64,000 bases of DNA from Neopusillimonas maritima (lineage in GTDB: Bacteria > Pseudomonadota > Gammaproteobacteria > Burkholderiales > Burkholderiaceae_B). The notes under the pieces are model-generated. The model did no database searches. It saw only the letters and a list, made by a program, of their open reading frames with translations, and had not been told where the DNA came from. Below are positions 26,702 through 39,745 of this stretch, piece after piece. A program made the translations under genes and the position numbers. The stretch lies in NCBI RefSeq assembly GCF_003576595.1, contig NZ_NQOU01000003.1, forward strand, positions 186,001 through 250,000. The letters run 5' to 3'. Every line of letters begins with the position of its first letter. Positions within the stretch are counted from its first letter, which is position 1.

Positions 26702-28033
26702 TTAATGGTTATGTGGGTCGAAACCGCCCTTGGCAATTTGCGAGGCAACAAAAAATGCACCTTTGGTCACAACCCGTGAAGCCGGCCTCACCCCTTTGAT
26801 CTCACGCAATGGCCCAAGTGCGCGCCCCAAGTCAACCTCCTTGGGCAAGAACTCTCCCGGATGGTCCTCAACATAGACAGTCCAGTCACCATCAGCGCCT
26901 CGCATCAATGCGGTCTCAGGAACCGCCAGAACAGGCTCTTTTGTGCGAAAACGGAAAAATACTTCAGCAAACTGCCCCGGGTGCAGGCGATGTGCCGTGT
27001 TGTCGACCAAAAGACGCACGACGCGAGTGCGCGTCACAGGATCGATCGTATGAGCCTCCTGAGACACCGTGGCGTCAATACGCACACCGCCGGCAACAAC
27101 CTCGGCAGTTGTGCCGGCGCCCAGTGTCAAGGACAAGTCCGCGGGCAAGTGGGCTTGTACCCATAATTTTCCCTCATCCGCTAACGTAATTAACGGTGCA
27201 CCTGCCTCAATCCGTTGCCCCTGTTCGAAATCATCAGACAACACCGCACCATCAATTTCAGCGCGTAACGTGTACTCACCCAAAGCCTTTGGCTGTTGCG
27301 ACGCCAATGACTCCAAATCCGAGTTAGATAAGCCGTAAGCCAGTAAGGTCGCACGAGTAGCTTCAAAATTTGCCTTTGCGCTAATGTAGCGCTGTTCCCC
27401 AACGGTTTTTCGACCCAGTTGCTGTACCCTTCGCCATTCTGGTAAGGCCGTACGGTACTCCGCTTGCGCTTGCGCGACGCTTTCGCTAAAAAGCGTGACC
27501 AACGGTTGATTCTTCTTGACGTGGTCGCCCAACGCAACATGACGTCGCATCACAACGGACGCCACCCGGGGCGATACCCTGTAAGTGGTGTAACCGTTTG
27601 ACAGAATCTCACCGGGCGCGTAAATCTGATAATCGACAGGCTCTGCTGTTAAGGTTGTAACCTCAACACCCGCAAGCGTCATTTGTTCTGGACTCAAGAC
27701 GGCACTTGCGGACTCACTATGTCCTCCCTCACTCTCTTCGTTACCATGATCGGCATGTCCCTCATCCTCGGCGTGCTCGGTGCCCACTTTGTCATCTTCC
27801 GCTTTATGCGGTTCGTGAGAGCCCTGCTCATCATGCCCTTCTTCGTCATGTTCGTCTTTATCATGACCGGCCGAGGAGCCATGCTGCTCGCTACCCGTTA
27901 TTGCGGATTTCGATTCTTCATGCGCATGCGCTGACTCATTGTGCGTCTGGCCATATACGCCGGAAACGCCCATCAGCCCTCCAGCTAAAACAGCAATCAG
28001 TAATTGGTTCAATCTTAAATTCATCTTCATCAT
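26702..28033 (-). CDS. RND periplasmic adaptor with long His/Asp/Glu-rich N-terminal segment
   Basis: A 443-residue membrane fusion protein. After a signal peptide (VLAGGLMGVSGVYGQ) comes an unusually long acidic, His-rich stretch (about residues 30-110, rich in DEHDEEGHDE-like runs). The adaptor core follows: LSPEQMTLAGVEV, hairpin and lipoyl halves (GYTTYRVSPRVASVVMRRHV) and a beta-barrel. The rich segment probably binds metal ions in the periplasm and hands them to the pump. Operon order with the outer-membrane gene upstream and the pump downstream is normal; gaps are 7 and 15 bp. Confidence 0.92.
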   Translation of the reverse strand: MMKMNLRLNQLLIAVLAGGLMGVSGVYGQTHNESAHAHEESKSAITGSEQHGSSAGHDKDEHDEEGHDEQGSHEPHKAEDDKVGTEHAEDEGHADHGNEESEGGHSESASAVLSPEQMTLAGVEVTTLTAEPVDYQIYAPGEILSNGYTTYRVSPRVASVVMRRHVALGDHVKKNQPLVTLFSESVAQAQAEYRTALPEWRRVQQLGRKTVGEQRYISAKANFEATRATLLAYGLSNSDLESLASQQPKALGEYTLRAEIDGAVLSDDFEQGQRIEAGAPLITLADEGKLWVQAHLPADLSLTLGAGTTAEVVAGGVRIDATVSQEAHTIDPVTRTRVVRLLVDNTAHRLHPGQFAEVFFRFRTKEPVLAVPETALMRGADGDWTVYVEDHPGEFLPKEVDLGRALGPLREIKGVRPASRVVTKGAFFVASQIAKGGFDPHNH

Positions 28034-28040
28034 CCGGTTC

Positions 28041-29267
28041 TTATTGAGTCAGCGTTATCTCATTCATCAAACGCCCCGATTCTTGCAACACATCGATCAG
28101 CGCCTGTTTGGTTTGCTTTTCAAGCTCAATGCCTGCCAACATACTCTGGGCGCGTTGATTCAAAGCCAATAAATAATCAGTAGTCGAAAGGTCGCCGCTA
28201 CGCCATTGCCGCTTAAGCAAGTCGGCACTGTTTTCTATTCGATTTTGGGTCACTGACTGCCAACGTCGGTACTGTTGATCAAAACGCTGCCAAGCTTTCT
28301 GAGCTGCTTGCCAATCAAAACGCTTCTTTCGATAAACTGCCTGAAACTGCGCATACGCCCGCGATGCCTCCCGTTCCGCAGCGCGACTCTCGGCACTGAA
28401 GTTATTGCGTACATTCAACGGAATCGATAACGTTAAGCCCACCACACTTTGACCCCCATCACGTCCTGCATTAAGTCCTACAGTGGGCTCGGCCTTGTTA
28501 GAACGGCGCGTTACCTCCGCTTCATCCTTCAAAGACTGCCAACGAGCACGCACAGTCGCAACGGCAGGGTGCTGCAATAACGTTTTCTCTGAAATCGTTT
28601 CAGATTGAGCAGGCCAAAACTCGTCGGGAACCCCACCCCGTTCGGGCGTCCAATCTGGCAACAACTCCGCCACACGGGATTCAGCTTTTTGCAAGGCAAC
28701 CTCAATCTCAGTTAGCTGAGTCTGTTGTTGCGATAAAGATAGAAACGTAAGCTCGGCATCGCTGCCACCCAAGTCCCCAGCCTGAACACGCCTTTGCACC
28801 AAATCAAACAACGTGTCTAGCTGACTCTGTTGAGCCTGTGCAATGTCGGCTGCGCGATCAGCCGCACGCCACTCAACAAGCGCGGAAAGCGCTTCGGCGG
28901 TTTTATCCAACGATTTCTGACGAAATAGTGCCTCAGCGGCAATCCGTTCCGAACGCGCCTGCTCTTGTCTTGCCCCTCGCTGGTCCCACCAGTCTATTGT
29001 TTGCTCCACACCAACCCGGAAGTTTCGTTCCTGCCCCTTACGCTCCACTTCGGACGACAAGCTTGGGTTGTAGAGCGGTTGCTCTAATGCGTCCGCCGTT
29101 GCGTTAGAACCGAGCCATTGCTCGCGGGCTGCAAGCACATCGGGATGCTGTAGTATCTGTGTGGCCAACCAGTCATCCCAGTCAGACGTTTGTGCATACG
29201 CTACTAAAGGCGAAAATAACACGCACACACTCAGTAAGCCCCGTTGGAGCCAATGAATACTTATCAT
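28041..29267 (-). CDS. outer-membrane efflux channel (TolC/CzcC family)
   Basis: A 408-residue TolC-family protein with signal peptide (RGLLSVCVLFSPLVAYAQ). It has the two long coiled-coil repeats typical of the family, for example WRAADRAADIAQAQQSQLDTL and its counterpart before the C-terminus. It forms the outer-membrane exit duct of the first czc-like system. It follows the CzcI-like gene (29463-29831) across a 195-bp gap that contains a perfect 7-bp stem (GCGTGTA/TACACGC, 29289-29312) of unknown role. Confidence 0.9.
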   Translation of the reverse strand: MISIHWLQRGLLSVCVLFSPLVAYAQTSDWDDWLATQILQHPDVLAAREQWLGSNATADALEQPLYNPSLSSEVERKGQERNFRVGVEQTIDWWDQRGARQEQARSERIAAEALFRQKSLDKTAEALSALVEWRAADRAADIAQAQQSQLDTLFDLVQRRVQAGDLGGSDAELTFLSLSQQQTQLTEIEVALQKAESRVAELLPDWTPERGGVPDEFWPAQSETISEKTLLQHPAVATVRARWQSLKDEAEVTRRSNKAEPTVGLNAGRDGGQSVVGLTLSIPLNVRNNFSAESRAAEREASRAYAQFQAVYRKKRFDWQAAQKAWQRFDQQYRRWQSVTQNRIENSADLLKRQWRSGDLSTTDYLLALNQRAQSMLAGIELEKQTKQALIDVLQESGRLMNEITLTQ

Positions 29268-29462
29268 AATGGTTGATTCCCAAAGCCAGCGTGTACACGT
29301 TCGGTTACACGCCCTATTCCTAATTAGCCAAGACTCCCCAAAAGCTCAGAAAGGCCCGTATCCTTTCAGATATCGTCGTCTTCTAGAGCAATAGGGAATC
29401 ACCGCGATTAATGAACGCCTTTATCTGCCGTCACTAAGGAGTAACAGCTTCCAAAAACATAC

Positions 29463-29831
29463 TTATGCGTGTAATCGACCGATAGGAGGGCGAAAAGGAG
29501 GGATGAGCGTAATAGATGTCAGACTGGCTTGATAATCAATCAAGCCCGCTCCCAGCCTGAGAGTTAAACTCAGCGGCGCGCTAATCAACGCCATATAACT
29601 GTGACCATGGCAAGAACGATGACAATCGTAAGCCGCCTGGTCTGATTTTTCAGGTGTTTGCTTGAAGAGGCTGTTATCGTTGCTCGCATCTGTAAGCTGA
29701 TGCGTTCGCAAGTGCTGGATGCTATCGTGAGAAAGCTGGTGCATATCCGCCACTGCCACCATCGATTGGGTGGCAATTAGTAGTGTCATCATGACAATAA
29801 ACCAGCGCTTAAACACTAAAATCTTCCTCAT
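29463..29831 (-). CDS. CzcI-like small secreted protein
   Basis: A 122-residue protein from the ATG at 29831 (AAGG just upstream); a longer frame reaches 29879. The signal peptide RWFIVMMTLLIATQSMVAVA is followed by a His/Cys-bearing stretch (CHRSCHGHS) and a C-terminal IPPFRPPIG. In position (before a czcCBA set) and architecture it matches CzcI-type proteins, thought to modulate the pump or sense metal in the periplasm. Sequence similarity to known CzcI is limited to this layout. Confidence 0.65.
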   Translation of the reverse strand: MRKILVFKRWFIVMMTLLIATQSMVAVADMHQLSHDSIQHLRTHQLTDASNDNSLFKQTPEKSDQAAYDCHRSCHGHSYMALISAPLSLTLRLGAGLIDYQASLTSITLIPPFRPPIGRLHA

Positions 29832-30067
29832 AGCCTTGAGGATGTTACCACAAGCACCTCTCACACGAGCAACCGGCATGATTCCGAACGGACCTATGTT
29901 GTTTTAGGCCAAATCTTATCTAACGTTCGATGCCTCCGACACTCAACGCCCAAAATAATGCGGATTGTTACTCGTTGTAGTTCCCGTTGAATACCTCAGG
30001 CAGTATAACAACGAAAAATGTGGGTTGCAACCGGTTCAAATTGATTACAACCCTACTTTTCTTTAAA
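29832..30067. promoter_or_regulatory. intergenic region before the first czc-like operon
   Basis: 236 bp between two leftward genes. The only clear structure is the perfect palindrome GGTTGCAACC (30023-30032), followed by related GGTT/AACC halves up to 30053. It could be an operator for the czcI-like gene, or it could be chance. No other gene is visible. Confidence 0.3.
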
Positions 30068-34421
<4,354 letters not shown>

Positions 34422-34461
34422 AATTCATAATCCTGTTCAATATTCTCGTTACGGCAATATC

Positions 34462-35754
34462 CTATGGCTGCATCAAAGGCTGTGCAGTAAGCTCTTCGAT
34501 CAACACTTGATTAAGCAATGCCTTAGCAGCAGCTTCCACCATAGCCTCACGGGCACCAAGCAAATCGCGCTGTGCAGAAACCCATTCCAAATAGCTATAA
34601 CGACCACTCTCGTAGGCTTTTTGAGTAAGTGTGAGCGCCTCAGTGAGTGTGGGAATCACTAAAGACTGAAACTGTTCAACCGCACTGATACTGTGCTGGC
34701 GAGTTTGATAAGCATCGAACAGCAATGTATGTAACTCTAAAAGAGCTGCTTGCCGGCGGTAGGCCACCTCATCTCTCGCTGCCAAGGCCGCCTGTACCTC
34801 ACCCCTGTTTCGTCGCTCAGTAAAAAGCGGCACCGATAGCCCTACAACTAATGCAGTATCACCGGTCGCTTCATGACGACGGGCGCCTAACTGCCATCGA
34901 ATGTCAGTCTCAGATTCACTTTGCGCTAACTTAACCTGTGCATCACGCATGCGCTTCTCGCTGGCGTAAACACGAATCATAGGGCTGCGACTAACGCGTT
35001 GGTATAGCAAATCAAACGACTTGCCAGGCTCAACCCGAAAGAGGTTTCCCTCCAATCTTTTGAAATTTGCTTGTGTGTCACCCCAAAAAGACGCCAGCTC
35101 CGTCTTTTGAATATCAAACTCTGTGATCAAAGCCGCTTGAGATATCCTACTTTGCGCCAGAGCCGCCCTTGCGCGCAAGACCTCGGAATTGGGCGAGGCT
35201 CCTTGTTTAACACGACGCTCGGCAATGTTCAGAGTTGCCTCATTCAACGCCACAGCCTGTTCAGCCAAACCAAGCTTTTCTTGCAACGCTAACGCAACAA
35301 CGTAACGCTGGGTCACCTTGCCTAACAAGTCCAGGGTTTCGGCTTCACGCTGGGCATCAACTAAGGCGTAGCGCGAGCTCACTGCGTTTACTCGTGCCCG
35401 ACGTTTATCCCCAAGTTCAATGACAGACGACAACGACAAAGTATATTCGGCCTGCTCAAGACCGTGAAAAGCTCCGCTACCGAATGCATTCTCGACCTGC
35501 AGACCAGCCTCGTAAGCGGGGCTTTGATCAGCCGTCACACGGAGTCCCTTTATCCCCTTTAAACGAAAATTAAATACCTTCAAACTAGGGTTTCGCTCTA
35601 TTACTCTGGAAAGCGCACTGGGGAGCGTTAACCTTTCTTCTTTAGACTGCGCACCTACAACATTAGGAATGACAATAAAGAAACACAACAAACAGCCACA
35701 AGCGCAACGCAACTGTGAACGCCAAGCAGCCATAACGAGCTTGCAAAAAAACAT
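34462..35754 (-). CDS. czcC: outer-membrane efflux channel (TolC/CzcC family)
   Basis: A 430-residue TolC-family protein with a signal ending at VVGAQ and paired coiled-coil regions (LGLAEQAVALNEATLNIAERR in the first half, ALTLTQKAYESGRYSYLEWV in the second, a family hallmark). It completes the CzcCBA set of the second operon. It is unlike the 28041-29267 protein in detail, so the two operons are not a recent tandem copy. Confidence 0.9.
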   Translation of the reverse strand: MFFCKLVMAAWRSQLRCACGCLLCFFIVIPNVVGAQSKEERLTLPSALSRVIERNPSLKVFNFRLKGIKGLRVTADQSPAYEAGLQVENAFGSGAFHGLEQAEYTLSLSSVIELGDKRRARVNAVSSRYALVDAQREAETLDLLGKVTQRYVVALALQEKLGLAEQAVALNEATLNIAERRVKQGASPNSEVLRARAALAQSRISQAALITEFDIQKTELASFWGDTQANFKRLEGNLFRVEPGKSFDLLYQRVSRSPMIRVYASEKRMRDAQVKLAQSESETDIRWQLGARRHEATGDTALVVGLSVPLFTERRNRGEVQAALAARDEVAYRRQAALLELHTLLFDAYQTRQHSISAVEQFQSLVIPTLTEALTLTQKAYESGRYSYLEWVSAQRDLLGAREAMVEAAAKALLNQVLIEELTAQPLMQP

Positions 35755-35813
35755 TTTGCCTCTCCTGCGAAGTTATATACGAGAAAAATTCTCAGAATAA
35801 AGTGTTCGTAAGA

Positions 35814-36191
35814 CTAGGCAATTGGAGGGCGAAACAAGGATGGATGTACTACAGAGGAAGGGTAGCTTTGTTCGTTAGACAAGGATTGCCTCCCGACCGG
35901 GACGACAATACTGATTAAGCTTTCTACCAAAACAACATGCAAGTGAATATGATTTTGATGCCCATGATCAGACAGATAACTCAAAACCGCATCGAAAGGT
36001 GAATTGGCGCGCTCTGTATCCGAAGCAGCGGCATGGACCATAACATTGTCATGCGCAACCGAACCAACGTGGGCGTAATGATGAGTCGCTGCGTTGTGAG
36101 GCAAATTGGTATCACCAATAGCGAAAGCCGACTGCATCGCAAGCACTAACGCCAACAAAATTGGTATCCAACGACTCTGTATCAAAATCAT
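35814..36191 (-). CDS. CzcI-like small His-rich secreted protein
   Basis: A 125-residue protein from ATG 36191; a TTG at 36224 would extend it. The signal peptide (RWIPILLALVLAMQSAFA) is followed by a His-rich middle (HNAATHHYAHVGSVAHDN and HGHQNHIHLH) and the C-terminal FRPPIA. It is the first gene of the second czc operon, 59 bp before czcC, exactly where czcI sits in Cupriavidus. Probable periplasmic metal-binding modulator. Confidence 0.68.
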   Translation of the reverse strand: MILIQSRWIPILLALVLAMQSAFAIGDTNLPHNAATHHYAHVGSVAHDNVMVHAAASDTERANSPFDAVLSYLSDHGHQNHIHLHVVLVESLISIVVPVGRQSLSNEQSYPSSVVHPSLFRPPIA

Positions 36192-36311
36192 CAACTTGCA
36201 AAGAAAGAGATGGAATTTTACCAATAAATTGGCTGAGTAAATTAAGAAATTTTTCTTTGCTGTGCGAAATGGTATTATGTACGCACTAATTTCAAACCGC
36301 TTATCGCATTC

Positions 36312-36659
36312 GTGAACAATAAAGTCCGTGCTCTCCTTTTAACGCTTTTAATGAGTTTGCAAGCGCTTTCGTGGGCTAGCCCATACCAGATTAGCGAACA
36401 GGCCGAACAAATAACGCACACCATCGTTCATACTCAAGAAATTAGTCATCACCATCATACCGATGAGTCTTTGCACTTTGACGACGACTCTAATTCGCCT
36501 GCTCATCACCACCCCAACTCCAGCTCACAACTTCCTGCGCTTGAGCCCTCAGCTCTCTTGACCTTTGCCGACCCGCAAAGTGCCGCCCCAATCTTTTTCC
36601 TTTATAAAGACTACACCTCTGTTACGCTGGAAGGGCCACTACGCCCTCCTCGAAGCTAA
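36312..36659 (+). CDS. small His-rich secreted protein, CzcI-like layout
   Basis: A 115-residue protein with a GTG start, signal peptide (VRALLLTLLMSLQALSWA), His clusters (SHHHHTDES, PAHHHPNSS) and an end LEGPLRPPRS. It is divergent from the czcI-like gene at 35814-36191, with 120 bp between their starts that must hold both promoters. The layout suggests a periplasmic metal-binding protein; no family is firmly recognised. Confidence 0.65.
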   Translation: MNNKVRALLLTLLMSLQALSWASPYQISEQAEQITHTIVHTQEISHHHHTDESLHFDDDSNSPAHHHPNSSSQLPALEPSALLTFADPQSAAPIFFLYKDYTSVTLEGPLRPPRS

Positions 36660-36956
36660 CGGCCCCACCTCTTTCCTTATCTGCGCACATCTACAGGTGT
36701 GAGGTTAACTGCACAACGTTCATGCGACTTCGCAAACAGTAGCAGTTTCAGTACTAGGGGTTTTGGGCGCAATCTAAAAAATTGAATTAGCTGATTTGAC
36801 GCCTCCGTGGACGTCAAATCAGCAAAGACTATCTGTGTTCAACGATTGCGCACAAATAAACACCGCTTGTAACAGACTCAAATCTCATCGCAGCAAACCA
36901 CACCGGCAAGTAAACCAAAAAGTGGTTTCAAACAAACTTGCGCGTACGCTTCACCG
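36660..36956. other. 297-bp gene-free stretch with a strong inverted repeat
   Basis: No open frame with support. A perfect 12-bp inverted repeat (GCTGATTTGACG, 36790-36801, with its complement 36812-36823) encloses a 10-base loop. On the minus strand it is followed five bases later by a T-rich run, the form of an intrinsic terminator, yet no leftward gene arrives from the right. The promoter of the glycosyltransferase gene probably lies in the rest. Confidence 0.6.
36790..36823 (-). repeat. perfect 12-bp inverted repeat, terminator-like on minus strand
   Basis: Arms at 36790-36801 and 36812-36823 with a 10-base loop. Leftward reading gives the stem and then a run ending in six T near 36776. 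It may be a relic terminator from a lost gene, or an operator for the gene at 36957. Confidence 0.6.
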
Positions 36957-37976
36957 ATGACGACTCTTCGAAAAGGTATTTCGACTATGAGCAATCATAA
37001 AATCACACTCAAAGAAGAAGACTTGAGGGCAGCCCCTCTTTTTTTAAGTATTGTGGTGCCTGTATTTAACGAAGCAACTGGCATTGACGCGTTTCACTCC
37101 CGCCTACAACAAACACTGAGCCAAATGAACGGAATAGCCAGTGAAATTTTATATATCGATGATGGCAGCACTGACACAACGCCACGTAAGTTAGAAAAAA
37201 TACATGATCAGGACGCTAACGTTAGCATTGCCCGACTGAGCCGGAATTTTGGCAAAGAAAGTGCCCTGAGCGCAGGTCTGGATCTTGCCAAGGGACAAGC
37301 CGTTATCGTCATCGATGCTGACCTACAGGATCCTCCCGAACTAATACCCGCTATGGTGCATGCGTGGCGACAAGGTGCAGATGTGGTCAACATGCGCCGT
37401 ATAACCCGAGAAGGAGAATCAGCACTCAAGAAATTCACATCTCACCTGTTCTATCGCGTGATGAACCGGCTGAGCGATGTATCAATCATGCAGGATGTGG
37501 GTGATTTTCGTTTACTGAGCCGTCGTGCCGTTGACGCATTGACTGCCATGCCAGAGCGTTGCCGCTTCATGAAAGGCCTGTATGCCTGGATCGGATTTCA
37601 TCAGGTGATACTGGACTATCACCGAGAACCCCGGCACTCCGGAACCACCAAATGGCAGTACTGGGGGTTATGGAATTACGCGCTGGACGGCATCACGTCT
37701 TTTTCTACCGGCCCATTGAAGGTAGCTATGTACCTTGGGCTTATCAGTGCTCTCACCGCGTTCTTCAGCGGAGCCTACTTCTTGCTCAAGGCGTTAATTC
37801 TTGGCGATTCGGTTCCCGGATTCCCCACCTTGATCACTGCGATCTTGTTCCTGGGAGGCCTGCAATTGGTGGCCATCGGCATTGTCGGAGAATACGTCGG
37901 ACGCCTATACCATGAGGTAAAGGAACGGCCCAAATACATTCTCGATGACGTACGACACGAGAAAGGAGCAAGCTAG
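36957..37976 (+). CDS. family 2 glycosyltransferase, polyisoprenyl-phosphate sugar transferase type (copy 1)
   Basis: A 339-residue GT2 enzyme; an ATG at 36987 is an alternative start. The catalytic domain has VVPVFNEA, the nucleotide-binding YIDDGSTD and the metal-binding DADLQDPPE. Two C-terminal membrane helices (MYLGLISALTAFFSGAYFLL and the next) end in GEYVGRLYHEVKERPKYIL, the GtrB/ArnC/dolichyl-phosphate-mannose-synthase layout. It likely loads a sugar onto undecaprenyl phosphate at the inner membrane. A close paralogue runs the other way at 62245-63246. The next gene starts immediately after its stop. Confidence 0.9.
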   Translation: MTTLRKGISTMSNHKITLKEEDLRAAPLFLSIVVPVFNEATGIDAFHSRLQQTLSQMNGIASEILYIDDGSTDTTPRKLEKIHDQDANVSIARLSRNFGKESALSAGLDLAKGQAVIVIDADLQDPPELIPAMVHAWRQGADVVNMRRITREGESALKKFTSHLFYRVMNRLSDVSIMQDVGDFRLLSRRAVDALTAMPERCRFMKGLYAWIGFHQVILDYHREPRHSGTTKWQYWGLWNYALDGITSFSTGPLKVAMYLGLISALTAFFSGAYFLLKALILGDSVPGFPTLITAILFLGGLQLVAIGIVGEYVGRLYHEVKERPKYILDDVRHEKGAS

Positions 37977-38591
37977 ATGGCAGAGAAAAACAAAGCAAGA
38001 TGCGCCGTAAAACGCCTGCTCTTTAGCACATCGCCATGGCTGGCAGCCCGTCTGGGCATTAAGTTTGAAATGTCCACTGCAGACCGCCATTTTCTTGAGG
38101 ATCAACTGTTCTCCTACATCAATGAACAGTGCGGACATGAAGGAAACATTCTTTTTATTGGTATTGACCGCTACAACTGGCACTATCCCAGACTGATACA
38201 GGGAAAATTTCATTCAATTGATTTAAACCCCCGAAACAAGCGTTACGGCAACGGAAAGACACACACTACAGGCTCCGCTACCGAGCTGACCCGTTACTAT
38301 CCTAACAACCGCTTCGATGTCGTGATTGCCAACGGGCTGATTGGGTTTGGAATCGACACGCTTGAAGACTTCGGCGCGCTTCTTTATGGATGCCATGCCA
38401 TACTAAAAACCCAGGGTCTGTTGATTATCGGTTACAACGACACCCCGGAACGGCTGTCTTTTGATCCCAAGTCCGCCCGGCACATGCAGTTATTTAGCAA
38501 AACGATACCGACAATTCCTAGTGTCGAGCACGCTTGCTATCGTGTCGAAACAGAAAGCAACCACACCTTCCTCTTCCTGGAAAAGCGCTAA
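37977..38591 (+). CDS. class I methyltransferase-like protein
   Basis: A 204-residue protein beginning at the base after the GT2 stop. The fold can be traced by GNILFIGIDRYNWHY (motif I region, without the usual GxGxG), SIDLNPRNKRYG (acidic strand 2), NRFDVVIANGLIGFGI (motif IV) and KTQGLLIIGYNDTP. This is a Rossmann methyltransferase with a weakened SAM loop. Pairing with the GT2 suggests glycan or lipid modification. Catalysis is not certain. Confidence 0.7.
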   Translation: MAEKNKARCAVKRLLFSTSPWLAARLGIKFEMSTADRHFLEDQLFSYINEQCGHEGNILFIGIDRYNWHYPRLIQGKFHSIDLNPRNKRYGNGKTHTTGSATELTRYYPNNRFDVVIANGLIGFGIDTLEDFGALLYGCHAILKTQGLLIIGYNDTPERLSFDPKSARHMQLFSKTIPTIPSVEHACYRVETESNHTFLFLEKR

Positions 38592-38599
38592 ATAATCTG

Positions 38600-38629
38600 A
38601 GTCCACCACCTCCGGACTGATTATCCGGA
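38600..38629. terminator. possible terminator between convergent genes
   Basis: AGTCC/GGACT and TCCGG/CCGGA pairs (38600-38629) can form alternative stems between the methyltransferase-like gene and the convergent DUF3147 remnant. There is no clear T-run, so the role is tentative. Confidence 0.3.
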
Positions 38630-38630
38630 T

Positions 38631-38985
38631 TTACGCCAGCAGATCAATGTCAAAGAACACAAGAACTCGGGCAAACAGTACAAAACACACCACAGTCAAC
38701 ACCACCGACGCAACGATGGCGCCCCAGAACCCAAACCTGCCCAGCAGCCAGGGAAAGGCAATAAACATGGGCAAGGTGGGTATAACGTACCAGAACGTGT
38801 AGTAAGCATGGTTGGCAATTTTTTCGCTACCCTGGTCCTCGATAGTACAACCAGAACAAGGTCAGCAACGTCACCAAGGGCAACGAAGCCACCAGGCTAC
38901 CCAACCGGTCGCTTCGTTTCGCGACTTCGGAAACTAGCACAACCAGACCAGCCGTCACAAGATACTTTGTTACGATCCACAGCAT
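38631..38985 (-). pseudogene. DUF3147-family membrane protein, frameshifted
   Basis: From an ATG at 38985 (AGGGA upstream) the frame reads LWIVTKYLVTAGLVVLVSEV, then AKRSDRLGSLVASLPLVTLL, as in DUF3147 proteins, but stops after LYYRGPG near 38831. Removing one base of the GGG there lets the reading continue (GSEKIANHAYYTFWYVIPTL) to a TAA at 38631, giving about 117 residues with four membrane helices. It is either a one-base inactivating insertion or a homopolymer sequencing error. The function of the family is unknown. Confidence 0.8.
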
Positions 38986-39094
38986 TAGCTGTCCCTGCAA
39001 GTATGACGCTCGATCACAATCGCATGTGCCGGTGGACACCAATCTACCACCCCGATACCTTCGCAAATTTTGAACCGTGAAAAATAGAAACGAA

Positions 39095-39724
39095 TCATGA
39101 TTTGTCTACCATTAATGGATCAACCGGTTTGTTGTTTACGCGCACTTCGTAGTGCAGATTGTTACCCGTTGTCGTACCTGTTGATCCAACATACCCGATT
39201 GTCTCGCCTCTCATGACAAAACTCCCCCGTTTGAGACCAGGCTTAAAACGACTTTGATGCGCGTAAACTGTGGTAAAGCCGCCGATATGAGAAATTTTGA
39301 TCACTTTACCGTAACCTTTTTGACGTCCCGCGAATTGAATTTTGCCATTTGCAGTGGATTTAATAGGCGTGCCCCTAGGTACTGCATAATCGATGCCCAT
39401 ATGGGCTTTTCGGGTTTTCATAACCGGGTGTCGACGTGGGCCAAACTTTGAGCTTATCGCCAGATTAGACCCATCCAATGGTGCCCGAAAAAGCAACTTA
39501 CGACGTTGTTGGGTACTTGTTCTGCTGCAGATAAGGCCTGTTCCATTAAGTTGATAATGCTCCTTAACGGTGGCAAAACTTCGAACCTCCGCCGCCGTTG
39601 CAGAACGAATAACTAAGTTTGAAACAGTAAATGTAGTAACAAGGAACAAAATTCTGATTAAATTCAAATACATTACAGTTGCAAAAAATAAAACGAGCAC
39701 TCTTTTATTCTGATTCAAGTCCAT
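39095..39724 (-). CDS. M23 (LytM-like) peptidase domain protein with altered HxH motif
   Basis: A 209-residue exported protein: N-terminal membrane anchor or signal (about residues 8-40), a linker, then an M23 fold. The first zinc motif HMGIDYA (H108, D112), H156 in YAHQSRF and H191 in NNLHYEV are present, but the first His of the usual HxH is Asn189. In LytM enzymes that His is catalytic, so the protein may be a non-cutting regulator like EnvC, or have altered activity. It lies 21 bp downstream of cadA in the same direction and may share its transcript. Confidence 0.82.
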   Translation of the reverse strand: MDLNQNKRVLVLFFATVMYLNLIRILFLVTTFTVSNLVIRSATAAEVRSFATVKEHYQLNGTGLICSRTSTQQRRKLLFRAPLDGSNLAISSKFGPRRHPVMKTRKAHMGIDYAVPRGTPIKSTANGKIQFAGRQKGYGKVIKISHIGGFTTVYAHQSRFKPGLKRGSFVMRGETIGYVGSTGTTTGNNLHYEVRVNNKPVDPLMVDKS

Positions 39725-39745
39725 CTGTACGAATATGCGTAATCC

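Noticed and set aside
27683-27934. 83-residue hydrophobic open frame on the plus strand
   Set aside because: It is the mirror of the His/Asp/Glu-rich part of the adaptor; acidic codons read backward give Leu/Phe/Val. No ribosome site and no family likeness.
29289-29312. 7-bp stem upstream of the first czcC-like gene as operator
   Set aside because: One short stem without a known binding pattern; kept only as a remark in the gene entry.
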